Assembly (NCBI GenBank): GCA_003565815.1
Contig: PXAS01000406.1
Coordinates: 1 to 9,353, forward strand
Origin: PVC group bacterium
GTDB lineage: Bacteria; Verrucomicrobiota; Kiritimatiellia; SS1-B-03-39; UBA6053
Direction: 5' to 3'
DNA length: 9,353 nt
Positions 6,094 through 9,353 of the stretch are shown in pieces (positions within the stretch are counted from its first letter, which is position 1; each line of letters begins with the position of its first letter). The notes beneath the pieces were generated by a model, which searched no databases, was not told the DNA's origin, and saw nothing but the letters and a program-made list of their open reading frames with translations. The translations under genes and the position numbers were made by a program.

Positions 6094-7248
6094 TTACAAC
6101 AGATCGCCGCCTTCTTGCAACCTTTCATTTTCCAGGGGGGAAACATGCTCCGCATCCCGCAAACTGTTCCCGAAGGCTTCGAGCGCCTCCCGGCGGCGGC
6201 GTCCGGTGGATCGTCCGGCGGCCAGCAAGTGCCGGGCCGCCTCCAGATAATGGTCCACGGTTTCGATGAATTCAGGCGATTGCCGGAATCGAAGCGGTTG
6301 CACCCGCACCATCCACTGCTCCAGCATGGGGCGCACCCATTTCTCATCCACCATCTCTTCGAGATCCCGGAAATGCAGGAATTCATAGCGGGGCAGGTCT
6401 CCATCCAATCCGAATTCGCCGGGACGAAAACGCAACAACTGCCGCAACCGCTCTTGCGCCAGTTCTTCGCCCCCGCCATCCGCCATCTGCGCCCGGGCGC
6501 GCCGGGACAGCCACAGTTCCCACTCGATCTGCAGCTCACGCAGGTCGCGTACATGCGGGAATTGCCGAATCCACCAAAGATGCCCCGGGGATTGGTTTTC
6601 GGCAAATTGGCGCCACAGGTCTTCGTGCTCCGCTCCGGAGGAAAGGGCCCAGCGGACGGCCAAGGCCGCGGCCGCGCGGGTTTCCGGATCCCCCGGAAGC
6701 GTGGTTTGCCCCAGAATCCGCCAGGGGGGCGGCAGCCGTCGCTCCCGCCACATCCCGAATCCCACCCGCATGGTGCGCTCGGTCTCCCCCTCCAACAAAT
6801 GGTGGGACAACCCGTACACCCATCCGTCGGGCGCGCGCACGGCGGCGGCGGGATCGACTTTGTATTGAACGAAAATCCGATGCAAACAGGCCCGCACAAA
6901 GGCATCGGCCAACGTGATGTGGTCCAGTTCATCCAAGCCCGGGGCCACGATTTCCTGACGGGGAAGTCCCCGCCCCTGCGTTTCCCGAAGTTGTGTTTCC
7001 TCCGCTTCGGGATGCAAAACGATGCGCAGGGGCACATGCCGGGCAAAGGGAATGTTCTCGCCGGTTTCCCGCTCCAGCAGGCGTACGCTTTTCCCCGCCC
7101 ACACCGAAAGCGCCTGCGACCATTCCGCCTGAAGACTTTGCACGACAAAACGCTGGTTGGGGCTGAAGACCGTGCGCCATTCCGTTTCCTCCACGCCCCG
7201 CAGGGGGCCCCCACACATCAAAAGGATCAAGGCGACAAAAGTACGCAT
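6094..7248 (-). CDS. Exported protein of unknown function
   Basis: A 384 aa protein. The ATG at 7248 is chosen because it begins MRTFVALILLMCGGPLRG, a good signal peptide; an in-frame GTG at 7266 would overlap dtd and put hydrophilic residues first. Cys12 is preceded by LLM, which is not a normal lipobox, so it is probably not a lipoprotein. The mature part is soluble, Trp- and Arg-rich and mainly helical. Residues 74-80 (LRIVLHP) are followed by a helix around 110-125 and then PDGWVYGLSHHLL (140-152). This order recalls gluzincin-type peptidase domains (strand, HExxH helix, then W..GLA), but the HExxH is missing, so a dead peptidase fold is a weak inference. The gene starts 4 bp after the dtd stop without a clear ribosome site and ends 9 bp before the coiled-coil gene. 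I do not recognise the family. Confidence 0.75.
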   Translation of the reverse strand: MRTFVALILLMCGGPLRGVEETEWRTVFSPNQRFVVQSLQAEWSQALSVWAGKSVRLLERETGENIPFARHVPLRIVLHPEAEETQLRETQGRGLPRQEIVAPGLDELDHITLADAFVRACLHRIFVQYKVDPAAAVRAPDGWVYGLSHHLLEGETERTMRVGFGMWRERRLPPPWRILGQTTLPGDPETRAAAALAVRWALSSGAEHEDLWRQFAENQSPGHLWWIRQFPHVRDLRELQIEWELWLSRRARAQMADGGGEELAQERLRQLLRFRPGEFGLDGDLPRYEFLHFRDLEEMVDEKWVRPMLEQWMVRVQPLRFRQSPEFIETVDHYLEAARHLLAAGRSTGRRRREALEAFGNSLRDAEHVSPLENERLQEGGDLL

Positions 7249-7252
7249 GGGT

Positions 7253-7699
7253 TCAGCCGTGTTCACGTGAAAGCATCAGGGTCACGGGTCCGTCATTCAC
7301 CAACGACACCCGCATATGGGCCTGGAAGGTTCCGGTCTCCACGGGGACGTTCAGATCGCGCAAGGCCTGCGCAAACCGGGCCACTCCCATCCTGGCGGCT
7401 TCCGGGGGCGCGGCCTCGGTGAACCCCGGTCGAAAGCCCTTCCGGCAGTCGCCATAGAGGGTGAATTGACTGACCACCAGGCAGGCCCCTTCCACCGACG
7501 AAAGCGGCAGGTTCATTTTCCCCGCCTCGTCTTCGAAAATGCGCAAGCCCGCGATTTTGCGCGCCATCCAGCTCCATTCCGCCTCGCCGTCCCCTTTCCC
7601 CATGCCCACGAACAGCAAAAAGCCCCGGCCAATGCGGCCGACCGTCTCACCGTCCACATCCACCCGGGCCTCCAGAACACGTTGCAAAAGCACCCGCAC
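7253..7699 (-). CDS. dtd: D-aminoacyl-tRNA deacylase
   Basis: Hydrolyses D-amino acids (and glycine) wrongly attached to tRNA, a cytoplasmic proofreading step. The 148 aa product has the standard length. It opens (M)RVLLQRVLEARV, has SQFTLYGDCRKG (77-88) with the catalytic-site SQFT loop, and ends with MRVSLVNDGPVT containing the Gly137-cisPro138 pair that excludes L-amino acids by chirality. The start is the GTG at 7699, not an in-frame ATG further upstream at 7804. Everything before 7699 is unlike Dtd and overlaps the upstream gene, GGGGGAG lies six bases before the GTG, and the family begins exactly here. The upstream stop ends one base before the GTG, so translation is probably coupled. 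All key motifs are intact. Confidence 0.95.
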   Translation of the reverse strand: MRVLLQRVLEARVDVDGETVGRIGRGFLLFVGMGKGDGEAEWSWMARKIAGLRIFEDEAGKMNLPLSSVEGACLVVSQFTLYGDCRKGFRPGFTEAAPPEAARMGVARFAQALRDLNVPVETGTFQAHMRVSLVNDGPVTLMLSREHG

Positions 7700-7700
7700 C

Positions 7701-8402
7701 CTATTCTCCCCCGCGCTCCGAGCGCAGGCCCAGGACCATGCGCCCGCTTTCGGCGTTTTCAATTTGCACCCGGTCCCAAAGTTCGGGGAGGGCTTCGATC
7801 TCAAATCGACGGGCGAGCGTCCGGGTTTTTGCCCGCGCCGTGGCTTTGGGCAAGGGCAAATGTCCCCACCAGACCCCGTGCAAGGAAAAGGGGCCGGCGC
7901 GGTTTTGTCGGGTCAACACCACCCGGGTGGTCACGGTCAGCCCCAAAAAAGGCTCGCCGGCGACCAACTCGATCCGCGAGGGTTGAATGTCGATCTTCAT
8001 TTTTCCCTTTCCCTCGGCCTGTTCCCGGGCAAAGGCATTGAATTGCGGCTCGGTCACGATTTGGGCGGGCAGATAGCGGTTGTTTTCCACGGCATGATTG
8101 AACAGGGCCAAGGTGCGCGCCGTCTCCTCGGCCAGGGCCGGGGAGCCGACGTCCCCCGACAACGCAAACGGCCACAGAACCAGCCCGGTGAAAATCACGG
8201 CGGTAATCACGCAAAAGGAAACCACCATGCTCAAAAGCGCGTGACGCAGGGTATGCTTGCGGGGTTGATTCACCAAGGGGGGCGGACCCGATCCCGAATA
8301 CATGCGGGCGCCGCACTTGGTGCAGAAAGGGCGACCGACATCATTCGCGGCCCCGCAAGCGGGGCAGCGCACCCAGGGTTTGTCCTTGGGAGGCTTGGAC
8401 AT
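7701..8402 (-). CDS. Membrane-anchored zinc-ribbon protein
   Basis: A 233 aa protein of unknown role. Residues 13-30 hold a zinc ribbon, CPAC and CTKC pairs (Cys13, Cys16, Cys27, Cys30), as in the zinc-ribbon heads of many small bacterial membrane proteins. One hydrophobic helix follows at about 55-81. The remaining 150 residues would lie outside the membrane if the ribbon is cytoplasmic. They include a probable beta-rich part (KMKIDIQPSRIELVAGEPFL, then GLTVTTRVVLTRQ) without a known signature. Its ATG shares one base with the fmdB stop (TGATG at 8404-8400), a classic sign of translational coupling, and its stop is one base from the dtd start. A sensor or scaffold function is possible but unproven. 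Confidence 0.85.
   Translation of the reverse strand: MSKPPKDKPWVRCPACGAANDVGRPFCTKCGARMYSGSGPPPLVNQPRKHTLRHALLSMVVSFCVITAVIFTGLVLWPFALSGDVGSPALAEETARTLALFNHAVENNRYLPAQIVTEPQFNAFAREQAEGKGKMKIDIQPSRIELVAGEPFLGLTVTTRVVLTRQNRAGPFSLHGVWWGHLPLPKATARAKTRTLARRFEIEALPELWDRVQIENAESGRMVLGLRSERGGE
7706..7712 (-). promoter_or_regulatory. Ribosome binding site that fixes the dtd start
   Basis: GGGGGAG on the minus strand lies six bases before the GTG at 7699 and inside the final codons of the upstream zinc-ribbon gene. It supports the GTG over the in-frame ATG at 7804, which would put about 35 foreign residues in front of Dtd. Confidence 0.6.
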
Positions 8403-8758
8403 CAGGGTTTTGCCGCCGGAGCGGAGGTTTGCGGTTTGGCGGCGGATTCCTTCGTAGGCTTGGCGTCGCGCTTCGACTCCGATTTCGACTCGGGCTTCGC
8501 TTCGGTTTTCGAATCGGATGGCTTGGCCTCCCCGCCACCGCTTTTCTCCGCTTTGGCGGATTTTTGGTAGCTTTCACTCCGATAATCGGTCTCATAAAAG
8601 CCCGATCCTTTGAAAATCAAACCGGCGCCCGTGCCGATTTTGCGCTTCAACGCAGGCTTGCCGCAAGCCGGACAATCCTTCAGCGGCGCCGCGCTCATGG
8701 CGTGAAAGGCTTCTGTTTCATAATCACACTCGGTACAATAGTAGTCATAGGTCGGCAT
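8402..8758 (-). CDS. FmdB-family zinc ribbon protein
   Basis: A 118 aa protein. The N-terminal 60 residues are a typical FmdB zinc ribbon: MPTYDYYCTECDYETE, then CPAC, with Cys8, Cys11, Cys29 and Cys32 as zinc ligands, followed by GLIFKGSGFYETDYRS, the family's hallmark end. The name derives from a gene proposed to regulate formamidase; the real function is not settled. Residues 66-118 are a low-complexity tail of Lys, Ala, Ser, Glu and Pro with no predicted fold, longer than in many relatives, and its DNA shows short degenerate repeats around 8455-8520. AGGAG sits seven bases before the ATG. It is the first gene of the five-gene minus-strand operon and is directly downstream of a consensus promoter. 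Confidence 0.93.
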   Translation of the reverse strand: MPTYDYYCTECDYETEAFHAMSAAPLKDCPACGKPALKRKIGTGAGLIFKGSGFYETDYRSESYQKSAKAEKSGGGEAKPSDSKTEAKPESKSESKRDAKPTKESAAKPQTSAPAAKP

Positions 8759-8818
8759 GAAAAATCTCCTGAAATTGGGGAACTTGGGTCAGTTGAAAGA
8801 TTGTAAAATTCAAATGAA

Positions 8819-8847
8819 ATTATATGACGATCCGGCATGAATGTCAA
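8819..8847 (-). promoter_or_regulatory. Consensus sigma-70 promoter for the fmdB-dtd operon
   Basis: Read on the minus strand, TTGACA (8847-8842) and TATAAT (8824-8819) are both perfect hexamers, separated by exactly 17 bp. Transcription should begin near 8812, giving a leader of about 54 nt before the fmdB ATG at 8758. The -35 box lies inside codons 2-4 of the divergent ispA gene, so RNA polymerase bound here would cover the ispA start codon. Confidence 0.85.
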
Positions 8848-9353
8848 CGCACCGTATCTGACCCCCTTTCAAAATGACGAACTGCCCCTCTCGGAATGGC
8901 TTTCCACGGGCAAGAACTGGATCGAAGCCGCCCTGTCGGAAGCGCTTCCCGCCGCCGACGAACGCCCGGAGGTTTTGCACGAGGCCATGCGCTACGCCTG
9001 CCTCGGCGGGGGCAAGCGTCTGCGCGGCATTCTCGCCCTGACCGTCTGTCAAACCCTGGGCGCGGAAGCAAGCCGCGCCCTTCGTCCGGCATTGGCTCTG
9101 GAGGCGTTCCACGCCTATACCCTCATCCACGATGATTTGCCCTGCATGGACGACGATGCCATCCGGCGCGGCAAGGCCGCCACCCACATCCAATTCGGCG
9201 AAGCCAACGCGTTGCTGGCCGGGGATGCGCTCCTGACGCTGGCCTGCCAATGGCTCGCCGAAACCCACGCCCCCCTGCCCCATCCACCGGCGGCATTGGT
9301 GACGGAATTGACCACGGCCGGCGGCAGCCGGGGCGTGATCGGCGGGCAAGTCG
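8837..9353 (+). CDS. ispA: Polyprenyl (farnesyl/geranylgeranyl) diphosphate synthase, 5' part
   Basis: Condenses isopentenyl diphosphate with allylic diphosphates in isoprenoid synthesis. Only the first 172 residues are present; the window ends within the gene. Visible marks are GGGKRLR (57-63), which binds isopentenyl diphosphate, and the first Asp-rich motif in YTLIHDDLPCMDDD with Asp99, Asp100 and Asp105 in the DDx4D spacing of bacterial farnesyl and type II geranylgeranyl synthases. RRGK, HIQFGEANALLAGDALLTLA and the terminal GGQ also fit. The match to E. coli IspA around this motif is very close, but chain length cannot be fixed from sequence. The start at 8837 gives the usual spacing to GGGKRLR; no Shine-Dalgarno precedes it, and other nearby ATGs (8824, 8841) are out of frame. 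It diverges from fmdB. Confidence 0.93.
   Translation, partial: MNVNAPYLTPFQNDELPLSEWLSTGKNWIEAALSEALPAADERPEVLHEAMRYACLGGGKRLRGILALTVCQTLGAEASRALRPALALEAFHAYTLIHDDLPCMDDDAIRRGKAATHIQFGEANALLAGDALLTLACQWLAETHAPLPHPPAALVTELTTAGGSRGVIGGQV

Noticed and set aside
5044..7422. Two long plus-strand frames (343 and 445 codons) opposite the exported-protein genes
   Set aside because: The minus-strand reading gives signal peptides and coherent domains with tight operon spacing; the plus-strand products are Pro/Arg/Gly-rich without motifs.
8455..8520. Repeat-like TTCGACTC/TTCGCTTC run as a possible tandem-repeat or CRISPR array
   Set aside because: Units are short, degenerate and inside the fmdB coding frame; they reflect Ser/Ala-Lys/Glu codons, with no spacers of constant length.
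7539..8570. 343-codon plus-strand frame opposite dtd and the zinc-ribbon genes
   Set aside because: Opposite three genes with clear motifs; its C-terminal Asp/Ser/Phe run is the complement of the FmdB Lys/Ser tail repeats.
8810..9349. 179-codon minus-strand frame at the right edge
   Set aside because: The plus strand encodes a clear prenyl synthase with IspA motifs, and the fmdB promoter and leader lie within this stretch.

Overview
The window is a gene-dense stretch of a chromosome with moderately high GC. It has long G/C-biased reading frames and almost no non-coding DNA apart from one ~245 bp gap and short divergent promoters. The gene content points to the PVC superphylum (Verrucomicrobiota/Kiritimatiellota/Lentisphaerota/Planctomycetota). 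The clues are an exported protein with a C-terminal domain like the one in planctomycetal DUF1549/DUF1553 cytochrome-type proteins, a UVR-motif helical protein of a type I associate with that group, and a mix of genes with and without Shine-Dalgarno sequences. This placement is an inference; no rRNA or marker phylogeny was possible.

Layout. Positions 1-161 hold no gene, only short ATCAGTG direct repeats. A HAD-family phosphatase (162-905, minus) is divergent from a plus-strand block running 987-4722: a UVR-motif protein, an S-adenosylmethionine hydrolase (DUF62 family), pyrD (quinone-linked dihydroorotate dehydrogenase) and a polysaccharide-deacetylase-like protein. Gaps are 12, about 40 and 0 bp, so this is probably one operon. 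Next comes a 246 bp intergenic region (4723-4968) filled mostly by a ~197 bp fold-back element with near-perfect 15 bp terminal inverted repeats ending in CTAG, which looks like a MITE. It separates two convergent gene blocks.

The second block is on the minus strand and is read from 8758 down to 4969: FmdB-type zinc ribbon protein, a membrane-anchored zinc-ribbon protein, D-aminoacyl-tRNA deacylase (dtd, with a corrected GTG start at 7699), an exported protein of unknown function, and an exported coiled-coil protein with the PSD1-like C-terminal domain. The genes overlap by 1 nt or are separated by 1-9 nt. A consensus sigma-70 promoter (TTGACA, 17 bp, TATAAT) lies just upstream on the minus strand, and its -35 box sits inside the first codons of the divergent gene. 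That gene (8837 to the window end, plus) is the start of an ispA-type polyprenyl synthase, cut by the window edge.

Taken together, the region is mainly housekeeping: pyrimidine synthesis, isoprenoid synthesis, tRNA proofreading and removal of by-products such as SAM or phosphate esters. Four less-understood proteins are embedded in it. I found no CRISPR array, defence system, RNA gene or transposase. The most distinctive items are the fold-back element, the two adjacent exported proteins, and the deacetylase-like protein that has lost one canonical metal-binding Asp.
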